This document shows, in pieces, positions 9,024-18,136 of a stretch of DNA of 64,000 nt (the stretch's first letter is position 1; each line of letters begins with the position of its first letter). Origin of the DNA: Amantichitinum ursilacus (GTDB lineage Bacteria > Pseudomonadota > Gammaproteobacteria > Burkholderiales > Chitinibacteraceae); assembly GCF_001294205.1 (NCBI RefSeq), contig NZ_LAQT01000029.1, forward strand, positions 1 to 64,000, given 5' to 3'. The notes beneath the pieces are model-generated. The model was not told the origin of the DNA. It saw only the letters and a list, made by a program, of their open reading frames with translations, and did no database searches. The position numbers and the translations under genes are program-made.

Positions 9024-9848
9024 ATGTTCGCCGTCGCAGGCCTTATGTTTGCTATATTTGCCACGCTGGTGTGGGTGGGATTGCGTTTTTTCTACGTCAG
9101 TCCGCTACGCCCGGAGGCGGTCGGGCCGCAATCCGCGGTGGTGGAAACGCCCGTGGTTGCCCCAACAGAAAAGTTGCCGCAAGCAAGTAAGGAAGAACCC
9201 AACAATCGTTTAATTTTGCCAAACCGTTGGCATCATCTGAAGTGGATTGCGCTGGCTATCCTTACAGTGGGGCTGATGATCGGCGGCACTTTGCGGCTGA
9301 GCGGTTATCACGTTTTGCAAGCCCTGAAAGCTTCAACGGCCGAAAACAAGCAAATCGAGCTGGCGCTCACCGAGGAAAAGCTGGTGCCGCCTGCCCCGCT
9401 GCCCCCGTCCGCTTTCTTACATAGCGATAAGCCGGAGCTGGCTGGCGTGGATCGCGACTGGAGCAAGCTCGATCAGAAGTTTGTGCAGGTGGTGTTGCGG
9501 CTGATGGCCAACATGCAGACGCGCGGTTACACGCTGGTGCTGGTGGAGGGCTACCGCAGCCCGCAGCGCCAGGACGAACTGGCGCAGTCCGGCCGCAACG
9601 TCACGCAGGCGCGCGGCGGACAAAGCAAGCATCAATACGGTCTGGCTGTAGATCTGGCCCCGATGGCCGACGGCAAGGTGGTGCTGTCCGAGCGCGACCC
9701 CTGGGCGCTGGAGGCGTATCAGGCCATGGGCGAAGAAGCCGAAAAACTGGGCCTGACCTGGGGCGGCCGTTGGACCTTTCGTGATTACGGCCATGTGGAA
9801 TCGCCGCAGAAAATTCCGGCCCAGAGCGCGACCGGCCACGACGTTTAA
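9024..9848 (+). CDS. Membrane-anchored M15 peptidoglycan peptidase, TagX-like
   Basis: Probable inner-membrane peptidoglycan peptidase that opens the cell wall for T6SS assembly. The 274-residue protein has two hydrophobic segments (about 3-23 and 70-92) and a periplasmic VanY/M15 domain with the zinc-site pattern SKHQYGLAVD (His203, Asp210) and HVE (His257), plus EGYRSPQRQ typical of the family. An upstream ATG at 8976 is possible; 9024 places a hydrophobic stretch at the N-terminus. T6SS clusters of Acinetobacter encode TagX, an M15-type L,D-endopeptidase needed for T6SS biogenesis; the position just before tssM supports the same role here. The symbol is withheld because homology beyond the catalytic domain is unverified. 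Confidence 0.85.
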   Translation: MFAVAGLMFAIFATLVWVGLRFFYVSPLRPEAVGPQSAVVETPVVAPTEKLPQASKEEPNNRLILPNRWHHLKWIALAILTVGLMIGGTLRLSGYHVLQALKASTAENKQIELALTEEKLVPPAPLPPSAFLHSDKPELAGVDRDWSKLDQKFVQVVLRLMANMQTRGYTLVLVEGYRSPQRQDELAQSGRNVTQARGGQSKHQYGLAVDLAPMADGKVVLSERDPWALEAYQAMGEEAEKLGLTWGGRWTFRDYGHVESPQKIPAQSATGHDV

Positions 9849-9919
9849 ACGCGGATGCAACCTGTCGCATCCGCCGCAGTAACCCGCAAAACAATAATTT
9901 GAAACAAGGTAAGCACGGC

Positions 9920-12900
9920 ATGAAAGGCTGGTACAAGAACTTCAAGATCACATCGACGCTGGGCTTTGTGATTCTGGTGCTGCTGATCTGGTTTTTAGGC
10001 CCGATGGTGGGGCTAGAGGCAAAAGACACGCGGTTGATGTGGATGTTTGGCGTGATGGTGGTCTGGGTGGTGACGCTGCAGGTGGGTAACCTGCTGGCCA
10101 AGCGCGCGGGCGGCCTGATCGAAAAGATGTTGCTGCGCCAGGCCGACGACGCCGTGATGGGCGCCAGCCCGGACAAGCGCGCTGAAGTCAACCTGCTGCG
10201 CCAGCGCCTGCTGGGCGCCATCGACACGCTGAAGACCTCGCGCATCGGCAAGGCGCGTGGTGCGGCCGCGCTGTACGAACTGCCGTGGTACATGATCATC
10301 GGCCACCCGGCCGCCGGTAAAAGCACCGCCATTCTGCAATCGGGCCTGACCTTTCCGTTTAGCGACAAGAGCGGCGTGCAGGGCGTGGGCGGTACGCGTA
10401 ACTGCGACTGGTTTTTCTCGACTGAAGGCGTGCTGCTGGATACCGCGGGCCGTTACGCCACGCAATCCGAAGACCGCGTCGAGTGGTTGTCGTTTCTCAA
10501 GTTACTGAAACGCCATCGCGCCAAAGCGCCGGTCAACGGCATTCTGGTGGCCATCAGCCTGCCCGAACTGGCGCAATACAAGTCGGAAGGCTTTGCCATT
10601 TATGCGCGCCAGATTCGTGAGCGCATCCACGAAATCGAAGACACGTTTGGCCTGCAAGTGCCGATCTATCTGGTGATTACCAAGCTGGATTTGCTGGGCG
10701 GCTTTGCGCAGTTTTTTGAAGACGCATCGGAAGAAGAACGCAACCGCGTCTGGGGTGCCACGCTGACGCACGACCAGGGCGCGGGCTTTAACGTTGCGCA
10801 CGCCGTGGCGCAGCAACTGGAAGTGCTGTATCGCGGCATCCGCGCCATCGGCGAAGAAAAACTGGGTGCCAGCCGCGGCAATGCCAGCAAGCCGTCGCTG
10901 TTTGCTTTCCCCATCGAATTCCATGGCTTGCGCGACGGCCTGTGCCGGTTTGTCGAGCTGCTGCAGGAAGAAGACCCGTACCACGGTCGTCCGCTGCTGC
11001 GCGGCTTTTACTTCAGCAGCGCGCTGCAGGAAGGCCAGCCCAAAATTGGCGCGGCCAATCGCGTGAGCGGCCAGTTTGACCTGAGCCGCGCCGGCTTTGA
11101 TACGCGCCAGGCGCAATCGTCGTACAGCTATTTCTTGCGCGACCTGTTCCGCGAAGTGATCTTCCCCGACCAGTACCTGATTACGCGCCAGACCCGCCCC
11201 AGCGGCAGCCGTTGGCGTCTGGCGGGCATGATGGCCGGTCTGGCCGCATTGGCGCTGGTGGTGGGTCTGACCACCTGGTCGTATATCGGCAACCAGAAGC
11301 TGATTGCCGCCGCCCAGGCCGATCGTGATAAAGCCGCCACCATGGCGCAAAGCGGCCAGTTGTATGACCGCCTGAGCAGCCTGCTGGTCTTGCAATCGCG
11401 CATCGAAGAACTGGACCAATACCGCAAGGAAGGCCATCCGTGGCAGATCGGCATGGGGCTGTATCGCGGTGATGAACTCGATGCGTCGTTGCGCCGCGAA
11501 TACTTTGCTGGCGTCAGCAAGATCATGTTGCAACCGGTGAAGGCCGACCTGGAAAGCACGCTGAAGCAACTGGCCGCCAATGCGCCCGCGCCGGAACCGG
11601 TGGCCGCGCCTGCGCCCGCACCCGTCCCGACCCCAACGCCCGCGCCGGTAGCCGCGCCGACCCCGACGCCTGCGCCCGCTGCCGTGCCGGAAGAGCCGAA
11701 AAAGCCGCGTCCGCATCGCCCGTCGCATCAAGGCTTGCCGACCATCAATCTGGGCGCACTGGATGCGCGTGATCTGCCGCAGCGCGCGACCTCCAAGGCC
11801 CGCGTGCCGGCGGTGGCCGCCGCCCCCGCTGCCGCCGCGCCGGAGCAAGCGTCCGCGCCGGTCAAACTGGAAGCCAGCTACAACGCGCTGAAGGCCTATC
11901 TGATGCTGCACGAGCAGCAACGCATGGACCCGCAGCATTTGTCCGACCAGATTCCGCGCCACTGGCGTGCCTGGCTGGAAGCCAACAAGGGCGACAAATC
12001 GTTTGAGACCCTCTATCCGCTGGCCGAACGCATCGCCGCGTTCTACATCACGCAGATCCACGAAAAAGACCTGCCGCTGATTGAAAACGACCCGCAAGTG
12101 GTGGCGCAAGCGCGTGAAGTGCTGCGTGGCTCGCTGCGCAAACTGTCGGCTACCGAGCGCGTGTACAACGAGCTGAAGGCGCGCGCCAACACGCGTTACG
12201 CCCCGGTGAGCGTGGCGCGCATCCTGCAAGGCAAAGATGGCGATCTGCTGGCCAGCAGCTATATGGTGCCGGGCGCGTTTACCCGTGAAGCGTTCAGCGG
12301 CTATATGCAAGGCGCGATTGGCGAAGCCAGCAAGGGCGAAATCAAGAGCGATGACTGGGTGCTGGCGTCTTCGCTGCAAGACAACCTGGGCCGCGACGGC
12401 GATATCGAAAAGAACCGCGCGCAACTGGAAGCCTTGTATCGTGCTGATTACGCCCAGGAATGGAAGCGCTTTCTGCAAGGCATTGTGGTGAAGGATGTGA
12501 ACGGTCTGCCCGGCGCTGCCGATGCGATTGGTCGCTTTGCCGACAAGACCAATTCGCCGATCAAGCTGATCATCGAGCGCGTGGCGTACGAAACGTCGTG
12601 GGACAACCCGTCGCAACTGCAAAGCAAGCTGGAAAGCACCAAACAATCGGTACTGGAAAAAACCACCGAATTGCTGAAGGGCGACAGCAAAGTGCCGAGC
12701 GCGGATACCGGCGCGGCGTTGGGCGAAACCGGCAAGCAATTTGTGACCGTGGGCGCGCTGGGCGCGAACAAGGGCGCGGGTCTGGATGGTTATCTGGACC
12801 AACTGGCCAAGCTGAAAGCGCATCTGGCGCAACTGGCGGGCAACGATGACGCTGGCGCCGCTGCGCGCCAGCTGATGCAGGCCACGCTGAACGGCAGCGG

Positions 12901-13744
12901 CTCCGAGTTCGCCGATACGCTGCAGTTTGTGGATAACAATCTGCTGGCCCAGGCCGACCCGAGCGAAAAAGACGCGCTGCGTCCGCTGCTGGTGCGCCCG
13001 CTGATCCAGAGCTACGGCACGCTGGTGCCGCTGGTGACCAACGATATCAACCAGTCGTGGCAACACGGCCCGTACGGGCAGTGGAAAAACCTGGCCGGCA
13101 AATATCCGTTTGCCGACAGCCAGAACGAAGCCTCGCTGGGCGACATCTCGCATTTTGTTAAACCGCAAGACGGTGCGATCGACCAGTTTGTCGACAAGTA
13201 CCTCAACGGCCTGGTAACGCGCAAAGGCGATGCCTTGACCGCGCGCAGCTGGGCCAACATCGGCATCAAGTTCAACCCGGCTTTCCTGAGCGGCGTCAGT
13301 CGGCTGTCCGACTTGGGCGGCAACATGGTGCAGGAAGGCGATAGCGTCAAATTTGAGCTGCAACCGGTGCCCACGCCGGGCCTGAGCGAAATCACCATGG
13401 AAATCGACGGCCAGACGCTGCGCTATCGCAATGGTCCGCAGCCGTGGCAAGCGTTTAGCTGGCCCAACGCCAGCGGCACGCAAGGCGCGCGCATTCAGGT
13501 GGTGGCGTTTAACGGTGCGACCTCGGTGGTGGCCAGCCAGCAAGGCCGTATGGGCTGGATGCGTTTGCTGTCGCAGGCCCGGGCCGACCAACCGGGTGCG
13601 CCCACCGGGCAGTTAACCTGGAAAGTGAAGAATGCCGGCGACGCCGATTCAGTGAAATTCAATTACCGCATGGTCAGTGGCGTCAACCCGATGCAGTTGT
13701 CGGGCTTGCAGCGGCTGAACCTGCCTGAGCGCGTGACGGAGTAA
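9920..13744 (+). CDS. tssM: T6SS inner-membrane protein TssM (IcmF)
   Basis: TssM spans the inner membrane and reaches TssJ through the periplasm. The ATG at 9920 (MKGWYKNFK) is preferred to an upstream TTG at 9899, giving 1274 residues. It has two N-terminal transmembrane segments (about 10-30 and 38-60), a cytoplasmic NTPase-like domain with Walker A GHPAAGKS at 128-135, a third transmembrane segment near 433-453, and a large periplasmic IcmF/DUF1215-type region. Unusual is a long Pro/Ala/Thr-rich low-complexity stretch at about residues 554-647, dominated by AP and TP repeats and a basic EEPKKPRPHRPSHQ patch, inserted in the periplasmic part. tagF follows 6 bp later. Confidence 0.96.
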   Translation: MKGWYKNFKITSTLGFVILVLLIWFLGPMVGLEAKDTRLMWMFGVMVVWVVTLQVGNLLAKRAGGLIEKMLLRQADDAVMGASPDKRAEVNLLRQRLLGAIDTLKTSRIGKARGAAALYELPWYMIIGHPAAGKSTAILQSGLTFPFSDKSGVQGVGGTRNCDWFFSTEGVLLDTAGRYATQSEDRVEWLSFLKLLKRHRAKAPVNGILVAISLPELAQYKSEGFAIYARQIRERIHEIEDTFGLQVPIYLVITKLDLLGGFAQFFEDASEEERNRVWGATLTHDQGAGFNVAHAVAQQLEVLYRGIRAIGEEKLGASRGNASKPSLFAFPIEFHGLRDGLCRFVELLQEEDPYHGRPLLRGFYFSSALQEGQPKIGAANRVSGQFDLSRAGFDTRQAQSSYSYFLRDLFREVIFPDQYLITRQTRPSGSRWRLAGMMAGLAALALVVGLTTWSYIGNQKLIAAAQADRDKAATMAQSGQLYDRLSSLLVLQSRIEELDQYRKEGHPWQIGMGLYRGDELDASLRREYFAGVSKIMLQPVKADLESTLKQLAANAPAPEPVAAPAPAPVPTPTPAPVAAPTPTPAPAAVPEEPKKPRPHRPSHQGLPTINLGALDARDLPQRATSKARVPAVAAAPAAAAPEQASAPVKLEASYNALKAYLMLHEQQRMDPQHLSDQIPRHWRAWLEANKGDKSFETLYPLAERIAAFYITQIHEKDLPLIENDPQVVAQAREVLRGSLRKLSATERVYNELKARANTRYAPVSVARILQGKDGDLLASSYMVPGAFTREAFSGYMQGAIGEASKGEIKSDDWVLASSLQDNLGRDGDIEKNRAQLEALYRADYAQEWKRFLQGIVVKDVNGLPGAADAIGRFADKTNSPIKLIIERVAYETSWDNPSQLQSKLESTKQSVLEKTTELLKGDSKVPSADTGAALGETGKQFVTVGALGANKGAGLDGYLDQLAKLKAHLAQLAGNDDAGAAARQLMQATLNGSGSEFADTLQFVDNNLLAQADPSEKDALRPLLVRPLIQSYGTLVPLVTNDINQSWQHGPYGQWKNLAGKYPFADSQNEASLGDISHFVKPQDGAIDQFVDKYLNGLVTRKGDALTARSWANIGIKFNPAFLSGVSRLSDLGGNMVQEGDSVKFELQPVPTPGLSEITMEIDGQTLRYRNGPQPWQAFSWPNASGTQGARIQVVAFNGATSVVASQQGRMGWMRLLSQARADQPGAPTGQLTWKVKNAGDADSVKFNYRMVSGVNPMQLSGLQRLNLPERVTE

Positions 13745-13750
13745 CGCAGT

Positions 13751-14773
13751 ATGCCGCTTAACTTTAAACGCGCGCCCGGCGGGGCAGCCCCGCAATACGC
13801 CATCTTTGGCAAGCTGCCGCGCCGCGCTGATTTTGTGCGCATTAACGCCAGCCATCCCGTCGTACAGGAATTTGACGATCTGTTGGGCCGCAGCCTGACC
13901 GTGGCTGCGCAAACCGAAGGCTGGCAACAACGCTATCTGGCCAGCCCCCCGGCGGATTTCCAGTTCACCTCGGCTGACGGCCGCTGGGTGTTCTTTGGCA
14001 GCCTGCACCCCAGCCAGGATGAAGCGGGCCGCTGCTATCCGCTGGTGGCCGGCGCCATCCTGCCGGCCGATGTGGTGTTGCCGCATCTGCCCGAACTGGC
14101 CATCGCCAACGAACTGTTTTTTGCCGGCCTGCGCGACCAGTTGTCCAGCGCCATCGAGAACTCGGTGGAAATGCTGGCCTGCCGCCAGTTTCTGGAAGCG
14201 CAGCAAGTGCCCAGCGCGCGTGCTGATGCCGATGTGGAACTGGCCACCAATGTGCTGGTGCGCCATCTGCAGCAAACCCCGGCCGCGCGGCTGCAGCGCG
14301 ATCTGCAAAACGCCGGGCGTGGCGGGCTGGAAGACCATCTGCTGGCGTTTACTTTTTACGGCGAGTTGCTGCGTCGCTATGCCGGCAGCACACCGCGCCA
14401 GGCCTTGATGTTGTTGCTGCCCAGCGCACCGGGCGAAGACACGCTGGGCAACGCCACGTGGTTATCGCTGTACCGCGCGGCCACGCAATCGACGTTTGCG
14501 CGCTTTCCGCATTGCATCACCTTGCAACAAGACGGCAAGCGTTATCTGGCGCTGGCGCCGGAGAGTTTTACCGACCGTTTTCTGGCCGTGCTCTGGGGCA
14601 TCGCGCCAGAGCCGCGAACCGTGGTGAATGTGCTGGAAACTTCGGCACCGTGGTCCGCGCATCAGTCGTACGCCGAGGTTTCGTACATTCTGGGGCGGCA
14701 GCTTGCCGACCCCGCACTCGATCTTTACGCGCTGCAAGGCATTGTTGAAAAACTGACCAGAACACTGGCGTAA
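13751..14773 (+). CDS. tagF: T6SS regulator TagF (ImpM family)
   Basis: TagF/ImpM proteins repress T6SS assembly post-translationally in Pseudomonas and Agrobacterium. The 340-residue protein shows the ImpM N-terminus (APQYAIFGKLPRRADFVRIN, then FDDLLGRSL and GWQQRYL) and the block GRWVFFGSLHPSQDEAGRCYPLVAG. The C-terminal half is longer than the bare ImpM domain. It sits 6 bp after tssM and 42 bp before tssB. The kinase/phosphatase partners PpkA and PppA, often encoded nearby, are not in the window, so control may act through the threonine-phosphorylation-independent route. Confidence 0.88.
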   Translation: MPLNFKRAPGGAAPQYAIFGKLPRRADFVRINASHPVVQEFDDLLGRSLTVAAQTEGWQQRYLASPPADFQFTSADGRWVFFGSLHPSQDEAGRCYPLVAGAILPADVVLPHLPELAIANELFFAGLRDQLSSAIENSVEMLACRQFLEAQQVPSARADADVELATNVLVRHLQQTPAARLQRDLQNAGRGGLEDHLLAFTFYGELLRRYAGSTPRQALMLLLPSAPGEDTLGNATWLSLYRAATQSTFARFPHCITLQQDGKRYLALAPESFTDRFLAVLWGIAPEPRTVVNVLETSAPWSAHQSYAEVSYILGRQLADPALDLYALQGIVEKLTRTLA

Positions 14774-14815
14774 CCCGCCAGCCTGGCCATTCCGGGACAC
14801 GAAGGGGTATCCACC

Positions 14816-15325
14816 ATGGCTGAAAGTACACAGAAAAAATTGTCACGAGTGAGACCGCCTCGTGTGCAGATCACCTACGACGTTGAAGTGGGCGATGCGA
14901 TTGAAACCAAAGAACTGCCGTTTGTGCTGGGCGTGATGGGTGATTACACCGGCCACAGCAAACAGCCGTTGCCCAAGCTGAAAGAACGCAAGTTTGTGCA
15001 GATTGATCGCGACAACTTTGACGACGTGCTCAAGGGCATGGCGCCGCGTCTGGCGCTGAAAGTGGATAACAAGCTGAAAGACGACGACACCCAGTTGGGC
15101 GTTGAACTCGAATTTAACCAGCTGGCTGATTTCGAGCCGCAACAGGTGGTGGAGCAAGTTGAGCCGCTGCGCCGTTTGCTGGAAGCGCGCCAGCGCCTGT
15201 CGGACCTGCGCAACAAGCTGGTCGCCAACGACAAGCTGGAAGAACTGCTGGACGAAGTGGTGCGCGACACCGAAAAGCTGCGCCAGATTGGCAATCAGCC
15301 CGCTAATACCCCGCCGGAGAACTGA
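14816..15325 (+). CDS. tssB: T6SS contractile sheath small subunit TssB (VipA)
   Basis: TssB and TssC form the contractile sheath around the Hcp tube. The 169-residue length is standard, and the sequence has the family blocks RPPRVQITYDVEVGDAIETKELPFVLGVMGD and FVQIDRDNFDDVL as well as the C-terminal region rich in Leu/Glu. It is followed by tssC after 2 bp, consistent with coupled translation of the two sheath subunits. Confidence 0.97.
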   Translation: MAESTQKKLSRVRPPRVQITYDVEVGDAIETKELPFVLGVMGDYTGHSKQPLPKLKERKFVQIDRDNFDDVLKGMAPRLALKVDNKLKDDDTQLGVELEFNQLADFEPQQVVEQVEPLRRLLEARQRLSDLRNKLVANDKLEELLDEVVRDTEKLRQIGNQPANTPPEN

Positions 15326-15327
15326 GC

Positions 15328-16812
15328 ATGAGCACCGAACACAGCCTCAGCAGCGCCGCCCAGACCACCACGGAGCAAGGCGCATCGCTGCTTGATTCGA
15401 TCATCGATCAAAGCCGCATTGCCACCAACGATCTGGAAAAGAAACACACGCGTGACCTGATCAGCGAACTGGCCGACCAGGTGCTGGCGGGCTCGGTGAC
15501 GGTATCGCGTGATCTGTCGGCGTCCATTGACGTGCGCGTGGCCGAAATCGATGCGCTGATTTCGGCGCAATTGAACGAGATCATGCATAACGCCGAATTC
15601 CAGAAGCTGGAAGCGTCGTGGCGCGGTCTTAAATATCTGGTTAATGAAGCCGAAACCAGCACGCAACTGAAGATCAAGGTGCTGAATGCATCGAAAAAAG
15701 ATCTGGTTAAGGATTTTAAAACCTCGCCCGAATTTGACCAGAGCGCGCTGTTTAAAAAGATTTATGAAGAAGAATACGGCACCTTTGGTGGCGCGCCGTA
15801 TGCCTCTTTGATTGGCGATTATGAATTTACCCGCCATCCCGAAGATTTTTATCTGCTGGAAGAATTAAGCCACGTGGCCGCCAGCGCGCATGCGCCGTTG
15901 ATTACTTCGGCTGGCGCCGGTTTGTTTGGTCTGGAAAGTTTTTCGGATATCGGCAAGCCGCGTGATCTGGCCAAGATTTTTGATACGGTTGAATACGCCA
16001 AATGGAAGAGCTTTCGCGAATCGGATGATGCGCGTTATGTGGGCATGGTATTGCCGCATGTATTGGGCCGCCTGCCGTATGGCCGCGATAACGTACCGGT
16101 CGAGGCTTTTGACTTTGAAGAAAACGTCGATGGTTCCGACCATAGTAAATATCTGTGGACCAACGCGGCGTATTCGTATGGCGCGCGTCTGGCGGATGCG
16201 TTTTCGCAATTTGGCTGGCTGGCAGCCATCCGCGGCGTGGAAGGCGGTGGTCTGGTCGAGGGGTTGTCTGCACACACCTTCAAGACCGATGACGGCGAAG
16301 TGGCGCTGAAATGCCCCACCGAAGTGGCCATTACCGACCGCACCGAAAAGCTGCTGAGCGACCTTGGCTTTATTTCGCTGGTGCATTGCAAAAACACCGA
16401 TTACGCCGCGTTCTTTAGTGGTCAGTCGGTACAGAAGGCTAAAAGCTATAACACCGATTCGGCCAATGCCAATGCGCGTTTGTCCACGCAATTGCCGTAT
16501 ATCTATTCGGTATCGCGGATTGCGCATTACATGAAATCAATCATGCGCGACAAGATCGGTAGTTTTGCTTCGCGCCAGAATGTGCAGGATTTCCTTAATA
16601 CGTGGTTGTCGCAATACGTATTGCTGGATGATTCCGCATCGCAAGAAGCCAAATCCAAATATCCATTGCGCGAAGCTCGCGTTGATGTGGTTGAAGTACC
16701 TGGCAAACCAGGCGTTTATCGCGCGGCGGCCTTTTTGCGCCCGCATTTCCAACTGGATGAATTGACTATTTCGCTGCGTCTGGTGGCTGAGTTGCCTAAG
16801 CCCACGCGCTAA
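15328..16812 (+). CDS. tssC: T6SS contractile sheath large subunit TssC (VipB)
   Basis: TssC is the large sheath subunit and the ClpV substrate. The 494-residue protein has the hallmark WRGLKYLVNEAETS block, the GDYEFTRHPEDFYLL segment, and the highly conserved C-terminal YLNTWLSQYV-like and PGKPGVYRAAAFLRPHFQLDELTISLRLVAELP blocks. Codon use becomes slightly more AT-tolerant in the 3' half than in tssB, without any break. The 62-bp gap to hcp carries an ATGGAG ribosome site. Confidence 0.97.
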   Translation: MSTEHSLSSAAQTTTEQGASLLDSIIDQSRIATNDLEKKHTRDLISELADQVLAGSVTVSRDLSASIDVRVAEIDALISAQLNEIMHNAEFQKLEASWRGLKYLVNEAETSTQLKIKVLNASKKDLVKDFKTSPEFDQSALFKKIYEEEYGTFGGAPYASLIGDYEFTRHPEDFYLLEELSHVAASAHAPLITSAGAGLFGLESFSDIGKPRDLAKIFDTVEYAKWKSFRESDDARYVGMVLPHVLGRLPYGRDNVPVEAFDFEENVDGSDHSKYLWTNAAYSYGARLADAFSQFGWLAAIRGVEGGGLVEGLSAHTFKTDDGEVALKCPTEVAITDRTEKLLSDLGFISLVHCKNTDYAAFFSGQSVQKAKSYNTDSANANARLSTQLPYIYSVSRIAHYMKSIMRDKIGSFASRQNVQDFLNTWLSQYVLLDDSASQEAKSKYPLREARVDVVEVPGKPGVYRAAAFLRPHFQLDELTISLRLVAELPKPTR

Positions 16813-16874
16813 GCATTTGCCGTTTTGTTTTGGCGAAATAGAAATTTGTTCTGACTAACTCATGGAGTTTCTCA

Positions 16875-17375
16875 ATGGCTTTTGATGCATTTCTGAAGAT
16901 CGACGGTATTCCGGGTGAGAGCACCGACGACAAGCACAAAGAATGGATTGAAATCAAATCCTTCAATCACAACCTGGAACAACCCGCTTCGGCCACCGCC
17001 AGCTCGTCCGGCGGCGCGACCGCAGAACGCGTTAACCACGACACGTTCGACATCGTGCATCTGCTGGACAAGTCCAGCCCGAAGATCGCCGAAGCATGCT
17101 GCACCGGCAAGCACATCAGCTCGGTCACGCTGGAACTGTGCCGCGCCGGTGGCGACAAGGTGAAGTACCTCGAAGTGAAGCTGGAACAAGTTGTAGTGAG
17201 CAAAGTGGCCACCAACGGCACCACCGCAGGCGCCGATGGTTTCCCGACCGAAGCGGTGAGCTTCAGCTACGGCAAGATCAAGTGGACTTACAGCCAGCAA
17301 CAACGTGCTGACGGCTCGGCCGGCGGTAACGTGAGCGCCGGTTGGGATCTGACCGCGAACAAAACCTACGCTTGA
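16875..17375 (+). CDS. hcp: T6SS tube protein Hcp (TssD)
   Basis: Hcp hexamers stack to form the inner tube that is shot from the cell and can carry effectors in its lumen. The 166-residue protein starts AFDAFLKIDGIPGEST and includes the family blocks KHKEWIEIKSFNHNLEQP and DGFPTEAVSFSYGKIKWTYSQQ. A GGAG ribosome site lies 8-9 nt upstream of the ATG. No C-terminal effector extension is present. A long hairpin follows 14 bp after the stop, typical of a highly expressed hcp transcript. Confidence 0.97.
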   Translation: MAFDAFLKIDGIPGESTDDKHKEWIEIKSFNHNLEQPASATASSSGGATAERVNHDTFDIVHLLDKSSPKIAEACCTGKHISSVTLELCRAGGDKVKYLEVKLEQVVVSKVATNGTTAGADGFPTEAVSFSYGKIKWTYSQQQRADGSAGGNVSAGWDLTANKTYA

Positions 17376-17388
17376 TCGCGTGGGTTTG

Positions 17389-17420
17389 CGGCCGGTTTGC
17401 CGTCACAGGCAAGCCGGCCG
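17389..17420 (+). terminator. Long hairpin after hcp
   Basis: A 13-bp stem (CGGCCGGTTTGCC with GGCAAGCCGGCCG, one G-U pair) encloses a 6-nt loop (17402-17407). There is no U-run after it, so it is more likely a partial terminator or 3'-end stabiliser that keeps hcp transcript above that of downstream genes than a full stop signal. Confidence 0.6.
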
Positions 17421-17543
17421 TAGCACCGCTGGGGCAGCACTTTCCGGGACGGCCCCTGTAACACCCGCTCGACCTTCTTATTACCGTATTCCAAGGCCAG
17501 GCCCATAGAGCGCCAGGCCCGTCAGTCGTTAAGGAAACACATC

Positions 17544-18005
17544 ATGCGTGCAGGCATTTTCTTTGTAGCCGTCGCCTTTCTGGCCGGTTGCGCCACCGAT
17601 ACTCCTCCCGCTGCACCTGCCGCCCCGCGCGAGCACTGGCTGAAAGACGCCAGCGCTGTGGCCGCCGCAGCCAAGCCTGGTGCGCAAACCGCATCCGGCC
17701 CGGTGGCTGCCAGCGCCATCAGCGGTGACCCGATGCGTATCGAATTCGACCCGATGGGCGCCACGCTGGATGCCAACGGCAAGGCCAAGATCGCCGCCCT
17801 GATCAGCACCGCGCAAACCGCCAAATACGTGAATGTGCGCGGCTTTTGCGATCGCACCAAAATCGGCAACGCCAAAGCCGCTGCGCTGGCGCGCGCCAAT
17901 GTGGTGAAAAAAGAATTTGTGGCCGCCGGTATTCCGGCCGCCAAAGTGCGCGTGCGCTTTACCACCGACAAGCCGGAAAGCGCCGCGCTGATTTCGTTTG
18001 AATAA
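17544..18005 (+). CDS. OmpA-like lipoprotein in T6SS operon
   Basis: A 153-residue exported lipoprotein: a short N-terminal signal ending in lipobox LAGC (Cys at about 16), an Ala/Pro-rich linker, then a compact OmpA-like domain in which VRGFCDRTKIGNAKAAALARANVVKKEFVAAGI follows the GhxD...N...A..RA peptidoglycan-binding pattern. It may tie the T6SS trans-envelope complex to the cell wall, a job done in other systems by TagL or a TssL extension, which TssL here lacks. That role is inference from context. The domain is short, and one peptidoglycan-binding position reads Cys instead of the usual His/Thr. Confidence 0.75.
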   Translation: MRAGIFFVAVAFLAGCATDTPPAAPAAPREHWLKDASAVAAAAKPGAQTASGPVAASAISGDPMRIEFDPMGATLDANGKAKIAALISTAQTAKYVNVRGFCDRTKIGNAKAAALARANVVKKEFVAAGIPAAKVRVRFTTDKPESAALISFE

Positions 18006-18073
18006 ATTGCGGTAAACGCGCCAGCAAGCCCGCCGCTTGCTGGCAAAACACCCCGAACGTTGCAAAGCCAACC

Positions 18074-18112
18074 ATGAACCTATCCGACCTGATCGCCTCT
18101 TTTGCCAGCGCC
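18074..18112 (+). pseudogene. Relic of a vgrG 5' end
   Basis: These 39 bp encode MNLSDLIASFASA, identical in protein to the first 13 residues of the complete vgrG at 18732, while the DNA differs at four positions, all silent. After the 13th codon the two sequences have nothing in common. This is best read as the start of a different, older vgrG whose body has been deleted, leaving the head joined to the orphan gene at 18137. The frame stays open into that gene, so a fused product is possible in principle. Confidence 0.75.
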
Positions 18113-18136
18113 GCGACAGTGAATTACTGGAGAGAT

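Noticed and set aside
10502-13591. 1029-codon frame opposite tssM
   Set aside because: Antisense shadow; His/Arg/Gln-rich translation with no motifs.
18074-18136. Start of the orphan gene at the vgrG-like ATG
   Set aside because: Would put 21 residues of VgrG-like sequence ahead of an obvious signal peptide; the internal ATG at 18137 has its own GGAGA site.
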